Assembly: GCF_001635685.1 (NCBI RefSeq)
Contig: NZ_LWFF01000330.1
Span: 1-41,202 of the forward strand
Source: Erythrobacter sp. HI0063
GTDB taxonomy: Bacteria > Pseudomonadota > Alphaproteobacteria > Sphingomonadales > Sphingomonadaceae
DNA length: 41,202 nt
Direction: 5' to 3'
Shown piece by piece: positions 26,503 to 35,079 of the stretch. Position 1 is the stretch's first letter. Every line of letters starts with the position of its first letter. A program made the translations under genes and the position numbers. The notes under the pieces are model-generated. The model was given only the letters and a program-made list of their open reading frames with translations. It did no database searches and was not told the origin of the DNA.

Positions 26503-27255
26503 GTGGCAGTGACGCTGGGCGTCGTCGCGCAGATCGCAGGCGATGGCTGGGCGGTGCTGGCGGGGCTCGTATTCTTCGTGATGGGCCTGGCCCACGGCGC
26601 GGGGGATGAGAACGAAGGCGGGATCGCGCGCATCAAGCTGGTTCACGGCGCCGCCTATCTGGTGACGGGGGCGGCCGTCGCTGCGCTGTTCCTGTTCGCG
26701 CCGCTCGCCGGGCTCGCACTGTTCCTCGCTCTGTCGGCGTGGCATTTCGCCCGGAGCGACTGCGCGTTCGACCCGCTCACCCGCTACGCCATTGCGGGTC
26801 TAGCCGTGGGCGGCAGCGCGCTGTTCCGTCCCGGCGAGACAGCCGAGGTCTTCGCCGTGATCGTCGGCGGCGAAGTGCCTGCGCTGGTCATCCGCGTGCT
26901 TGCCCTGCTCGGCGTGGCGGGAACGGGCGCTGCGGCATGGGCGCTCGTGAAAGGTCTGCGCGGTTTCGGCCATGCCGTCATCGCGCTGGCCGCCACGGTC
27001 CTGTTCAATCCGGTGCTCGCGGTCGGCCTGATCTTCCTGACTGCGCATGCGATACCGGTTCAGCAGCGCCAGATCGCGAATTACGGACGCAGCACGGTCT
27101 GGCGCGCGGTCGCGCTGCCGACGCTCATCGCGACACTGGGCGCGCTTGGGATCGCCGCGCTGGTCTGGACCGGCCATCTGGCGCTGCCGATCGCGATCGC
27201 GCTCGCCTTCGGCATGGCGACCCCGCATATGCTTACGGAGCGGTTGGAGCGTTAG
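26503..27255 (+). CDS. blh: Brp/Blh family beta-carotene 15,15'-dioxygenase
   Basis: This integral membrane enzyme cleaves beta-carotene into two retinals, the chromophore of the rhodopsin encoded upstream. Family histidine motifs are present in variant form: GLAHGAGDE (usual GLPHGALDH), SAWHFARSD, FLTAHAIPVQ and ATPHMLTERLE. About seven hydrophobic segments span ~250 residues, near the family's usual 250-300. The start is uncertain: the frame is open from 26161, but the terminator hairpin ends at 26495, so GTG 26503, GTG 26509 or TTG 26494 are the candidates; none has a strong ribosome site. Its stop overlaps that of nadA. Confidence 0.88.
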   Translation: MAVTLGVVAQIAGDGWAVLAGLVFFVMGLAHGAGDENEGGIARIKLVHGAAYLVTGAAVAALFLFAPLAGLALFLALSAWHFARSDCAFDPLTRYAIAGLAVGGSALFRPGETAEVFAVIVGGEVPALVIRVLALLGVAGTGAAAWALVKGLRGFGHAVIALAATVLFNPVLAVGLIFLTAHAIPVQQRQIANYGRSTVWRAVALPTLIATLGALGIAALVWTGHLALPIAIALAFGMATPHMLTERLER

Positions 27256-28238
27256 ATCTTGCCCAGATCGCCCTTGCCGATCGTCCCGCTCGCCATTTCC
27301 AGCATCTTGTCGAGGCTCTGCTTCGCCTTGAGGCGCAGGCCTTCTTCGATCTCGATGCGCGGTTCCAGATCGCGCAGGCAGGTGTAGAGTTTTTCCAGCG
27401 TGTTGAGCGCCATGTAGGGGCAGATATTGCAGGAGCAGTTACCGTCCGCGCCCGGCGCGCCGATGAAGGTCTTGTCCGGCAGCGCCTTTTCCATCTGGTG
27501 GATGATGTGCGGCTCGGTCGCGACGATCAGCGTGTCGCCTTCGAACGTGCTGGCGAATTGCAGGATGCCGCTGGTCGATCCGACATAATCGGCATGGTCG
27601 ATGATCGTCGGCGGGCATTCGGGATGCGCGGCGATCGGGGCACCGGGATATTGCTGCTGCAGTTTCAGCAATTCGGTCTCGCTGAAGGCTTCGTGCACGA
27701 TGCACACGCCCGGCCACAGCAGCATTTCGCGGTTGAATTTGCGGCTGAGATATCCGCCCAGATGCCGGTCCGGCCCGAAGATGATCTTCTGGTCTTCGGG
27801 GATCTGGCTGATGATCGTTTCCGCGCTGGAGCTGGTGACGATCACGTCGGAGAGCGCCTTCACCTCGGTCGAGCAATTGATGTAGGTCAGCGCGATGTGA
27901 TCGGGATGCGCCTCGCGGAAAGCCTTGAACTTTTCGGGCGGGCAGCTGTCTTCCAGAGAACAGCCTGCATCCATGTCGGGCAGGACCACGATCTTTTCCG
28001 GGCTGAGGATCTTGGCGGTATCGGCCATGAACTTGACGCCGCAGAACGCGATCACATCCGCATCGGTCTCCGCCGCCTTGCGCGACAGTTCGAGGCTGTC
28101 GCCGACGAAATCGGCAAGGTCCTGGATCTGCGCGGTCTGGTAGTAATGCGCCAGGATGATCGCGTTCTTCTCCTTGCGGAGGCGGTCGATCTCGGCAAGC
28201 AGGTCGGTTCCGGTCGGCAGGCTGGTTTCGGCGGTCAT
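27252..28238 (-). CDS. nadA: NadA, quinolinate synthase
   Basis: NadA condenses iminoaspartate with dihydroxyacetone phosphate to quinolinate in NAD synthesis, using a [4Fe-4S] cluster. The product has 328 residues, the normal length. Motifs: ILAHYYQTAQIQDLADFVGDS, FCGVKFMADTAKIL, and the likely cluster ligands Cys93 (DAGCSLEDSC), Cys179 (PGVCIVHEAF) and Cys273 (NCSCNICPYM). HPECPP and GSTSGIL are also conserved. nadB and nadC are not in the window. The gap to the upstream DUF4230 gene holds a short tandem repeat. The stop overlaps that of blh. Confidence 0.97.
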   Translation of the reverse strand: MTAETSLPTGTDLLAEIDRLRKEKNAIILAHYYQTAQIQDLADFVGDSLELSRKAAETDADVIAFCGVKFMADTAKILSPEKIVVLPDMDAGCSLEDSCPPEKFKAFREAHPDHIALTYINCSTEVKALSDVIVTSSSAETIISQIPEDQKIIFGPDRHLGGYLSRKFNREMLLWPGVCIVHEAFSETELLKLQQQYPGAPIAAHPECPPTIIDHADYVGSTSGILQFASTFEGDTLIVATEPHIIHQMEKALPDKTFIGAPGADGNCSCNICPYMALNTLEKLYTCLRDLEPRIEIEEGLRLKAKQSLDKMLEMASGTIGKGDLGKI

Positions 28239-28321
28239 GGCGTTCGGTTTCCCGTAAGGATTGATTGAGGCGCTTATAGTGGCAACGGAGCGGAGGGCGA
28301 GGGCGTTCCGCGCCTGCTGCT

Positions 28322-28367
28322 TTCAAGAGTTTGCGCGTTCAAGAGCTGGCGCGTTCAGGAGGCGGCA
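28322..28367. repeat. 16-bp direct repeat, about 2.5 copies
   Basis: TTCAAGAGTTTGCGCG (28322-28337) is followed directly by TTCAAGAGCTGGCGCG (28338-28353) and a decayed third copy TTCAGGAGGCGGC, which includes the stop codon of the DUF4230 gene. It fills part of the gap before nadA. It is probably slippage-derived; a regulatory role is not shown. Confidence 0.6.
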
Positions 28368-29056
28368 TCTTCTCCTTCGAACCGGACGTCCACCGTCACA
28401 TTGTCATAGCCTGCGACCTGCAAGGGAATCGTCAGGTTCTGGCGGACCGCCTGGCGTGCGGCCTGCCGGGCGAGGGCGAGGATTTCCGGATTCTTGGCAA
28501 AGGCGCTGGCCTTGCGTTCGGCCTGTTGCGAATTGTTACGGGCGAGATCCTGCGCCGCGTCGCGCGTAATGTAGGCGCCTTCGGTGAACACACGCGCGGC
28601 ACCCTCGTCGATATTGGGGCGGCTGGTCTGGATTTGCGGCAGCGTCACGGTCAGCCGGTCGCCCGCCTCGTCCCAGACGAAATCGCCGCGTTCCATGCCC
28701 GACAGGTCGAGCCGGTATTCCACGCTGGCCGGAACGATCGTTGCCTGGCGGGATCGCAGTACGGGCACGCCCATCACGCCGCGCGTATCCTCGCTTTCGG
28801 CGACGACTTCGAAGCGCGAGCTGAACACGGTGAGCGAATTCTGTTTCTCGAAGGCCAGCATGGCGCTGCCCACCGGATCGCCTTCTTCCTGATAGAAGAA
28901 CGCACGATAAGTCAGGAAGGCGACGGCGGCCAGCAGCGCGATCACGATCAGCCACGGCACGGCCTGAACCTTGGCGAGGTTCTGTTCGCGCCTCGTGCCG
29001 GGCAGGATATCGTTGTCGGTGCCGCGCGCGTCGCGCGTTTTCAGATCGTTCGCCAT
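28355..29056 (-). CDS. DUF4230 single-pass membrane protein
   Basis: This 233-residue protein has one membrane segment near residues 34-52 (VPWLIVIALLAAVAFLTYRAFF) and an outside or periplasmic domain that matches DUF4230. The domain contains FEKQNSLTVFSSRFEVVAES, PASVEYRLDLSGMERGDFVWDEAGDRLTVTLP and a helical end (ARQAARQAVRQNLTIPLQVAGY). Function unknown. Its start overlaps the end of the upstream MBL-fold gene by 16 bases, so they form one transcription unit, perhaps with nadA. Confidence 0.87.
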   Translation of the reverse strand: MANDLKTRDARGTDNDILPGTRREQNLAKVQAVPWLIVIALLAAVAFLTYRAFFYQEEGDPVGSAMLAFEKQNSLTVFSSRFEVVAESEDTRGVMGVPVLRSRQATIVPASVEYRLDLSGMERGDFVWDEAGDRLTVTLPQIQTSRPNIDEGAARVFTEGAYITRDAAQDLARNNSQQAERKASAFAKNPEILALARQAARQAVRQNLTIPLQVAGYDNVTVDVRFEGEDAAS

Positions 29057-29919
29057 TGTTCACCAGAACGAGCGACCAGCCCGCGGCGTTCCAGATCGAT
29101 GAGATGCGCGGTGACCGACATCTCCGCAGCCTTGTGCAGCTTCTCGTCCAGCCCCTTGTACATTGCGGGTACGAACTCCGCCGCGCTGCGCGGGCCTTCG
29201 CCGAGCAGGCGCAGGATCTGGTTTTCCCGCTGGCGGCGATGGCCGATCATCCCGCGCACCAATTGGCGCGGTTTTTCGACCGTATCGCCATGCGCGGGGT
29301 AATAGACCCGGTCCTCGCGCGCGTAGAGTTTTTCTAGGCTGCGCATGTAATCCCCCATATCCCCGTCGGGCGGCACCACGACGCTGGTGGACCAGCCCAT
29401 GACATGATCGCCGGTAAACAGAGCGCCGGTCTCTTCCAGCGCGAAACAAAGGTGGTTGGAGACATGGCCGGGCGTGGCGATCGCCGTCAGAGTCCAGCCC
29501 GGACCGGACATCGCCTCCCCATCCGCCATCACCCGGTCGGGCGCGTAATCGCGGTCGAAGGACGCATCGGCGCGCGCCCCGGTATCGGCAAGGACCAGCG
29601 GCGCGCAGCCCATCACGGGCGCGCCGGTCCGCTCGGCGAGCATGCGGGCGGCGGGCGAATGGTCGCGATGCGTGTGCGTGCACAGAATGGCGAGCACCGT
29701 CTCCTCGCCGATCGCCGTTTCCAGCGCCTCGACATGCTCGGGAAGATCGGGGCCGGGATCGATCACCGCGCACCCTTCGCCCGCACCCACGATAAAGGAT
29801 TGCGTGCCGGTATAGGTATAGGGCGATGGATTGGGAGCGAGGACGCGGCGCACCAGCGGTTCGAGCGTCATCGCTTCGCCGGTGGGCCAGGGTTTCGGGG
29901 GAAGACCAGCCATGCCCAT
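29041..29919 (-). CDS. Metallo-beta-lactamase-fold hydrolase (LACTB2-like)
   Basis: This is a zinc hydrolase of about 292 residues. The metal site is complete: H-x-H-x-D-H at residues 82-87 (THTHRDHSPA), His152 (ATPGHVSNHL), Asp171 (LFTGDHVMGW) and a late His (YYPAHGD). A C-terminal winged-helix-like part (RGMIGHRRQRENQIL...LIDLERRGLVARSG) matches the LACTB2/RNase-like subgroup, so an RNA or thioester substrate is possible. The start is uncertain: ATG 29919, ATG 29913 or ATG 29871 (MTLEPLVRR). It is divergent from glpK. Confidence 0.88.
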   Translation of the reverse strand: MGMAGLPPKPWPTGEAMTLEPLVRRVLAPNPSPYTYTGTQSFIVGAGEGCAVIDPGPDLPEHVEALETAIGEETVLAILCTHTHRDHSPAARMLAERTGAPVMGCAPLVLADTGARADASFDRDYAPDRVMADGEAMSGPGWTLTAIATPGHVSNHLCFALEETGALFTGDHVMGWSTSVVVPPDGDMGDYMRSLEKLYAREDRVYYPAHGDTVEKPRQLVRGMIGHRRQRENQILRLLGEGPRSAAEFVPAMYKGLDEKLHKAAEMSVTAHLIDLERRGLVARSGEQWRTI

Positions 29920-30010
29920 GCCTATGGCGGCGGGGAGGGAGCGTGTCGAGCCGTCACGCCGGATCGCTCTGCGCTTGAGCAATCGTGCGCGGCGCGCCAC
30001 AAGAGCTTTC

Positions 30011-31474
30011 ATGGGAGAACATATCCTCGTCCTCGACGCGGGCACGACCTCGACGCGCGCCATTCTGTTCGCTGCCGACGGCACTCTGGTGCGCACGGCG
30101 CAGCGCGAGCTGACGCAACATTATCCGCGCCCCGGCTGGGTGGAACACGACGCAGGCGAAATCTGGGACAAGACGCTCGCCTGTGCGCGCGAGGCCATCG
30201 GCGATGACGGGGCGCGTGTGGCCGCGATCGGGATCACCAATCAGCGCGAAACCGTGGTGGCGTGGGACAGCACGAGCGGAGAGCCGCTGGCCCGCGCGAT
30301 CGTGTGGCAGGATCGCCGCACGGCGGATTTCTGCGCCGCGCTGAAAGAGAGCGGGCAGGAGGCGGAGGTCCAGGCGAAAACCGGCCTGCTGCTCGATCCG
30401 TATTTCTCCGCCACCAAGATGCGCTGGATGCTCGACCATCACGATACTGTGCGCGGGGCGAGCGAGCGCGGGTGTCTTGCTTTCGGGACGGTCGAAAGCT
30501 GGCTGGTCTTCAAACTGGCAGGGGGCACCCATGTCAGCGATGCGAGCAATGCCAGCCGCACGCTTCTCCTGCCGCTCGACGAGGGGCAGTTCGATGAAGG
30601 TTTGTGCGACCTGTTCGGTGTGCCGCGAAACAGTCTGCCGCGCGTGGTCGATACGCATGGCGCGCTGGCAGAATGTTCCAGCGAATGGTTCGGGCGCACG
30701 ATCCCGATCTGCGGCCTGGTCGGCGATCAGCAATCCGCGACGATCGGCCAGGCCTGCCTGGCGCCGGGAGAGACCAAGGCGACTTACGGGACGGGCGCCT
30801 TCGTTCTGACCAATAACGGCGCGGCCATCCCGCGCTCGACCCATCGCCTGCTCGGCGCGGTGCTGTGCCAGACGAACGGGAAGCGCATTTACGCAATCGA
30901 GGGCGCGGCCTTCGTTGCGGGCAGCCTGATCCAGTGGCTGCGCGATAGCCTGGGTCTTATCGCCAGCGCTGCCGAGACGGAGGAACTGGCCCGCTCCATT
31001 CCCGATAGCGGCGAAGTGGTGATCGTGCCCGCCCTAGCAGGCCTCGGCGCGCCGCACTGGTTGCCACAGGCGCGCGGCGTGATCGCGGGGCTGAGCTTTG
31101 CCAGCGGCCGCGCGCAGCTCGCCCGCGCCGCTCTGGAAGCGATGGCGCACCAGACCCACGATCTTGCCGCCGCCTTCGCCGCGGATGGTGCGCCCTGGTC
31201 CATGTTGCGCATCGACGGGGGCATGGCCGCCAATGACTGGATGGCACAGGATCTGGCGGATATGCTGGGAATTGCCGTCGAACGGCCCGATTTCGTCGAG
31301 ACGACGGCGCTGGGCGCGGCGTTCTGCGCAGCGGTGGGGGCAGGCCTTTATCCAACGCTCGACGATGCGGCGCAGGCGATGCGCGGCGCAGCGCGCTGTT
31401 TTTCGCCGCGGATCGACGAAGCTGCGCGTGCCGAGCGACTGGTCCGCTGGCGCAAGGCGCTGGCGGCGGTCTAG
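30011..31474 (+). CDS. glpK: GlpK, glycerol kinase
   Basis: GlpK phosphorylates glycerol with ATP to sn-glycerol-3-phosphate in the cytoplasm. The product has 487 residues, against about 500 for the family. FGGY-family motifs are seen: LVLDAGTTSTRAILF, ITNQRETVVAWD, DRRTADFC, DPYFSATKMRWMLD, GDQQSATIGQACL, TYGTGAFVLTNNG and DGGMAANDWMAQDLAD. ATG 30011 is chosen because the family starts with this phosphate-binding strand; the longer open frame from 29831 is a shadow of the divergent gene. No glpD, glpF or glpR is nearby. Confidence 0.96.
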   Translation: MGEHILVLDAGTTSTRAILFAADGTLVRTAQRELTQHYPRPGWVEHDAGEIWDKTLACAREAIGDDGARVAAIGITNQRETVVAWDSTSGEPLARAIVWQDRRTADFCAALKESGQEAEVQAKTGLLLDPYFSATKMRWMLDHHDTVRGASERGCLAFGTVESWLVFKLAGGTHVSDASNASRTLLLPLDEGQFDEGLCDLFGVPRNSLPRVVDTHGALAECSSEWFGRTIPICGLVGDQQSATIGQACLAPGETKATYGTGAFVLTNNGAAIPRSTHRLLGAVLCQTNGKRIYAIEGAAFVAGSLIQWLRDSLGLIASAAETEELARSIPDSGEVVIVPALAGLGAPHWLPQARGVIAGLSFASGRAQLARAALEAMAHQTHDLAAAFAADGAPWSMLRIDGGMAANDWMAQDLADMLGIAVERPDFVETTALGAAFCAAVGAGLYPTLDDAAQAMRGAARCFSPRIDEAARAERLVRWRKALAAV

Positions 31475-31504
31475 GCCACTATCCGGCCCGATCCGCCGTC
31501 GGCA

Positions 31505-31963
31505 TTATCCGGCGAAGGCCTGCTGCAATCGTCCCTGCATCGCGACGACCGGGCTCGCCGCATCGCGCGACGGTGCGTTCCAATCGCGATCGAGCCGTTC
31601 GACCCGCTCGTAGAGATGCACGCTCTGGCGAACGATATCCTGTGTATGCGCATCGAGCCGCCTGACCATGCCGGGAAGGGCGGGCCGTTCTTCGGGAAGC
31701 CGACCGTTCTTGCGCACCTGGGCTTCGCTCAATTCGCCATCCAGAAACGCGCGCTGGTTGAGCAGCCAGGCGAGCAGATGCATCAGGCGGGTGGTCGTGC
31801 GCAGTCCTTCGATCGAGAAGGCGACCTTGGCCGCTTCGTCGAGATCGATCGCCCCCGCACCGCTGCGCGAATCGAACGCCGCCCGCGCTTCGTCCGCCAG
31901 CACGAGCGCATCCTGATAGACATCTTCGATGATCTGGCGCCTGGCGCTCGCGGAAATCGTCAT
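31505..31963 (-). CDS. DUF1465 family protein (RcdA-like)
   Basis: This 152-residue, all-helical protein matches DUF1465, the family of Caulobacter RcdA, an adaptor that helps ClpXP degrade the cell-cycle regulator CtrA. Conserved-looking parts are VYQDALVLADEARAAFD, FSIEGLRTTTRLMHLLAWLLNQRAFLDGE and RLPEERPALPGMVRRLDAHTQDIVRQS. ATG 31963 (MTISASARRQ) is preferred over GTG 31999. Whether it acts as an adaptor here is inferred from family membership only. It is followed on the other strand by glpK. Confidence 0.85.
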   Translation of the reverse strand: MTISASARRQIIEDVYQDALVLADEARAAFDSRSGAGAIDLDEAAKVAFSIEGLRTTTRLMHLLAWLLNQRAFLDGELSEAQVRKNGRLPEERPALPGMVRRLDAHTQDIVRQSVHLYERVERLDRDWNAPSRDAASPVVAMQGRLQQAFAG

Positions 31964-32066
31964 GCCTGCGAGGTAAGGGTACGATGCGGCGATTTCCACC
32001 GCTTTGACCGCAGCGTCCCCGAATTGGACGCAGGCCCATTTCGGGCCATGTCGGGAAAGGCGGCGA

Positions 32067-32276
32067 TCAGGCGATGATGTCGGGGATCAGATGGTCTTCC
32101 ACCACGGCGATCTGGTCGCGAATGCGCAGTTTGCGCTTCTTCAGGCGCGCGATCTGCAATTGGTCGATCGCTCCGCTGCGCGCGCCCGCCTCGGTCAAGG
32201 CGTGGATCGCCGCGTCGAGATCGCGGTGTTCGCTGCGCAGCCCTTCCAGCCGCTTCCTCAGCTCCTGCTCGGTCAT
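32067..32276 (-). CDS. Small DUF465 (YdcH-type) helical protein
   Basis: This 69-residue protein is a predicted helical hairpin. It has the DUF465 features: an N-terminal heptad-like helix (LRKRLEGLRSEHRDLDAAIHAL) and the basic LQIARLKKRKLRIRDQI. Members are common in alphaproteobacteria and have no settled function. It is divergent from a second DUF465 gene 179 bases away. Confidence 0.85.
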   Translation of the reverse strand: MTEQELRKRLEGLRSEHRDLDAAIHALTEAGARSGAIDQLQIARLKKRKLRIRDQIAVVEDHLIPDIIA

Positions 32277-32455
32277 CGCGATATCCCCATAACCGACCCG
32301 CTCGGCTCGCCGGTCAAATCGGACAGCTCGGCCATTTTTGCAATATGTGGGGTTACCAAATTAAGATCAGTGTGTTTCATTTGCATGGCGCGGCTCGCTC
32401 CGCAGGGGCGAGTCGATGCCGTAACGGCTTTTCGACCCTGAAAGGAGATTGCCCG

Positions 32456-32611
32456 ATGCAAACATCCCATATCGATGCCCTTCGTACCAAGCATGCCGGC
32501 CTGGAAGCTAAATTGCGACAGGAACAGGCGCGGCCCGCGCCCGATGTGGCGATGGTTCAGCAATTGAAGCGTCAGAAGCTCAGGCTGAAGGAAGAAATCG
32601 CCGCCCATTGA
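32456..32611 (+). CDS. Very small DUF465 (YdcH-type) protein
   Basis: This 51-residue protein (MQTSHIDALRTKHAGLEAKL... ending LKRQKLRLKEEIAAH) has the DUF465 pattern of two short helices with the basic QLKRQKLRLKEEI. AAAGGAG lies about 8 bases upstream of ATG 32456, which fixes the start; the open frame from 32345 is leader. It precedes ptsP by 99 bases on the same strand. Confidence 0.87.
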   Translation: MQTSHIDALRTKHAGLEAKLRQEQARPAPDVAMVQQLKRQKLRLKEEIAAH

Positions 32612-32710
32612 GCGGTCGAACAGGAAAGCGCGGCGGCGGCGGGGCGGGCCCCGTCCGCCGGGACGGACGATACGCTTCCAAATCGTCATAGCGTGTTATA
32701 GCAGCATGCC

Positions 32711-34981
32711 ATGACTGCCGCCGCCAGCGCCCGCCAGATTCTGACTCGCCTGCACGAGGTGATGGCCTCGCGCATGCACGCGCAGGGCAAGCTCGATCAG
32801 GTGGTCGAGATCATCGGCGAAAGCCTCGATAGCGAAGTCTGCTCGATCTACCTTCTGCGCGAAGGGGTGCTCGAACTCTACGCGACGCGCGGCCTCAACC
32901 CCGAAGCGGTCCATGTCACCAAGCTGGGCCTCGGCGAAGGCTTGAACGGGATCATCGCCAGCAATATCGAGACGCTGAACCTCGCCGAGGCGAAGGCGCA
33001 TCCCGACTTCCTCTATCGCCCCGAAACGGGCGAGGAGAAATTTCATTCCTTCGCCGGCGTCCCGATCGTCCATCGCGAACGCGCGGTCGGCACATTGTGC
33101 GTCCAGCATGTCGATCCGCGCCGCTACGAAGATGTCGAGATCGAAGCGTTGCAGACCACCGCGATGGTCCTGTCCGAACTGATCGCCAATGCCGAGATGG
33201 TGGACGAGGAACACGCGCTGCTTCTGGGCGAGATCGAGACCGGGCCGGAAATCATCGAAGGGCTCGCGCTGGTCAAGGGGCTGGGCGCGGGACTGGCGGT
33301 GTTCCACCAGCCGCGCGTCCAGATCACGCAGGTCGTCGCCGACGATATCGAGGCCGAACGCCAGCGCGTCTATCGCGCCTTCGACAAGATGCGCGACCAG
33401 ATCGACGCGATGGGCAAGGAGCCCGAATTCGGCAAGGGCGGCGAGCATGTCGAGGTGCTCGAAACCTATCGCATGTTCGCCTACGACGAAGGGTGGAGCC
33501 GTCGCATCAACGAAGCGATCGATTCCGGCCTGACGGCGGAAGCCGCGATCGAGCGCGTGCAGCAGCGCACCCGGATGCGCATGCGGGAGATCGACGATCC
33601 CCTGCTGGCTGACCGGATGCACGATCTGGAAGACCTGTCGAACCGCCTGCTGCGCATCGTTTCGGGCCAGATCGGCACGGCGGCGGGGCAGGGGCTGCGC
33701 CGCGATTCCGTGCTGGTCGCGCGCAATCTGGGCCCGGCCGAACTGCTCGAATACGATCGGCGCCGGTTGAAGGGCGTGGTGCTGGAGGAAGGCTCGCTCA
33801 CCGCGCATATGGTGATCGTGGCCCGCGCGATGGGCATTCCCGTGGTCGGGCGCGCCAAGGGTCTGATGCGGCGGGTTTCGGACGGTGAGGAAATCCTCGT
33901 CGATGCCGATAACGGCGCGATCACGCTGCGCCCCTCGCCGCAGATGCGCGAAGCCTTCGACATGCGCTTCGCCAAGACGCGCGAGCGGCAGGCCGCCTAT
34001 GCCGAGCTGCGCGACGTCGAACCCTTCACCCGCTGCGGCACGCGCATCACGGTCATGATGAATGCAGGCCTGCGCGACGATATGAGCGCGCTGGCGATGA
34101 GCGGGGCGGACGGCGTCGGCCTTTTCCGCACCGAATTTCAGTTCCTGGTCTCTTCAACCCTGCCCCAGCGCGACCGGCAGACGCGGCTTTACAAGGACGT
34201 GCTGGACGCGGCGGCGGGTAAGCCAGTGATCTTCCGCACCGTCGATATCGGCGGCGACAAGGCGGTGCCCTATCTCAGTTCCGACATCGCGGAGCATGAC
34301 GAGAACCCGGCTCTGGGCTGGCGGGCGCTGCGGCTCGCACTGGAGCGCGAGGGATTGATGAAGTCCCAGGCCCGATCCCTGCTGGAAGCGGCGGCGGGCC
34401 GCACGCTCAACGTCATGTTCCCGATGGTGAGCGAACCGTGGGAATTCGACACGGCCAAGCTGGTCTTCGACGAGCAGCTCGACTGGCTGCGCAAGCAGAG
34501 AAAGCCGCTGCCCGAGGACATCCGCTACGGCGCGATGCTCGAAGTGCCAGCGCTCGCCGAAGTGCTCGACGAATTGCTGCCGCGCCTCAAATTCATGTCG
34601 ATCGGCACCAACGACCTGACCCAGTTCCTGTTCGCCGCCGACCGCGCCAATCCGAAGCTCGCGGAGCGCTACGACTGGTTGAGCCCGGCGATCCTGCGCT
34701 TCCTGGCGCGGGTCGTGCGCGGAACGGCAGGGCACGAAATCGACCTCGCCGTGTGCGGCGAAATGGGCGGGAGGCGGCTGGAAGCGCTGGCTTTGTTGGG
34801 TATCGGCATCCGCCGCCTGTCGATCACGCCCGCTTCCGTCGGTCCGATCAAGGAACTGGTCCGCAAGGTCGATCTGGCCGAGATCACCGCCGCTATGCAG
34901 ACCTGGCTGGCGAGCCCGCCGCCCGATATGCGCGCTGCCCTGCGCCACTGGGCGGCAGAGCGCGATATCGACACCGATTGA
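32711..34981 (+). CDS. ptsP: PtsP, GAF-domain phosphoenolpyruvate-protein phosphotransferase (EI-Ntr)
   Basis: This 756-residue first enzyme of the nitrogen PTS takes phosphate from PEP and passes it to NPr. An N-terminal GAF domain (about residues 15-160; FHSFAGVPIVHRERAVGTLCVQ) is followed by the EI N-terminal helical part. The phospho-histidine domain has His366 (EGSLTAHMVIVARAMGIPVVG), and the PEP-binding barrel has FRTEFQFL, FRTVDIGGDKAVPYL, GAMLEVPAL, SIGTNDLTQFLFAADR and active-site Cys682 (AVCGEMGG). The usual GGRTSH around the histidine reads EEGSLTAH, a variant common outside enteric bacteria. ptsN and npr are not in the window. Confidence 0.96.
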   Translation: MTAAASARQILTRLHEVMASRMHAQGKLDQVVEIIGESLDSEVCSIYLLREGVLELYATRGLNPEAVHVTKLGLGEGLNGIIASNIETLNLAEAKAHPDFLYRPETGEEKFHSFAGVPIVHRERAVGTLCVQHVDPRRYEDVEIEALQTTAMVLSELIANAEMVDEEHALLLGEIETGPEIIEGLALVKGLGAGLAVFHQPRVQITQVVADDIEAERQRVYRAFDKMRDQIDAMGKEPEFGKGGEHVEVLETYRMFAYDEGWSRRINEAIDSGLTAEAAIERVQQRTRMRMREIDDPLLADRMHDLEDLSNRLLRIVSGQIGTAAGQGLRRDSVLVARNLGPAELLEYDRRRLKGVVLEEGSLTAHMVIVARAMGIPVVGRAKGLMRRVSDGEEILVDADNGAITLRPSPQMREAFDMRFAKTRERQAAYAELRDVEPFTRCGTRITVMMNAGLRDDMSALAMSGADGVGLFRTEFQFLVSSTLPQRDRQTRLYKDVLDAAAGKPVIFRTVDIGGDKAVPYLSSDIAEHDENPALGWRALRLALEREGLMKSQARSLLEAAAGRTLNVMFPMVSEPWEFDTAKLVFDEQLDWLRKQRKPLPEDIRYGAMLEVPALAEVLDELLPRLKFMSIGTNDLTQFLFAADRANPKLAERYDWLSPAILRFLARVVRGTAGHEIDLAVCGEMGGRRLEALALLGIGIRRLSITPASVGPIKELVRKVDLAEITAAMQTWLASPPPDMRAALRHWAAERDIDTD

Positions 34982-35079
34982 CGAGCGATGAGGTCTGGCC
35001 GACGTCACTGCGCTTGACTTGCCGGCCTCCGCGCCGCTTTGGTATGCGGAACGAGGTCACACCGTCTATCGGGGACGAA

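Noticed and set aside
26739..28268. 509-residue plus-strand frame over blh and nadA
   Set aside because: It is out of frame with blh and antisense to nadA, with no family features.
32652..32669. Hairpin CGTCCG-CCGGGA-CGGACG after the small DUF465 gene as a terminator
   Set aside because: The stem is short and no T-run follows; it could be chance in GC-rich DNA.
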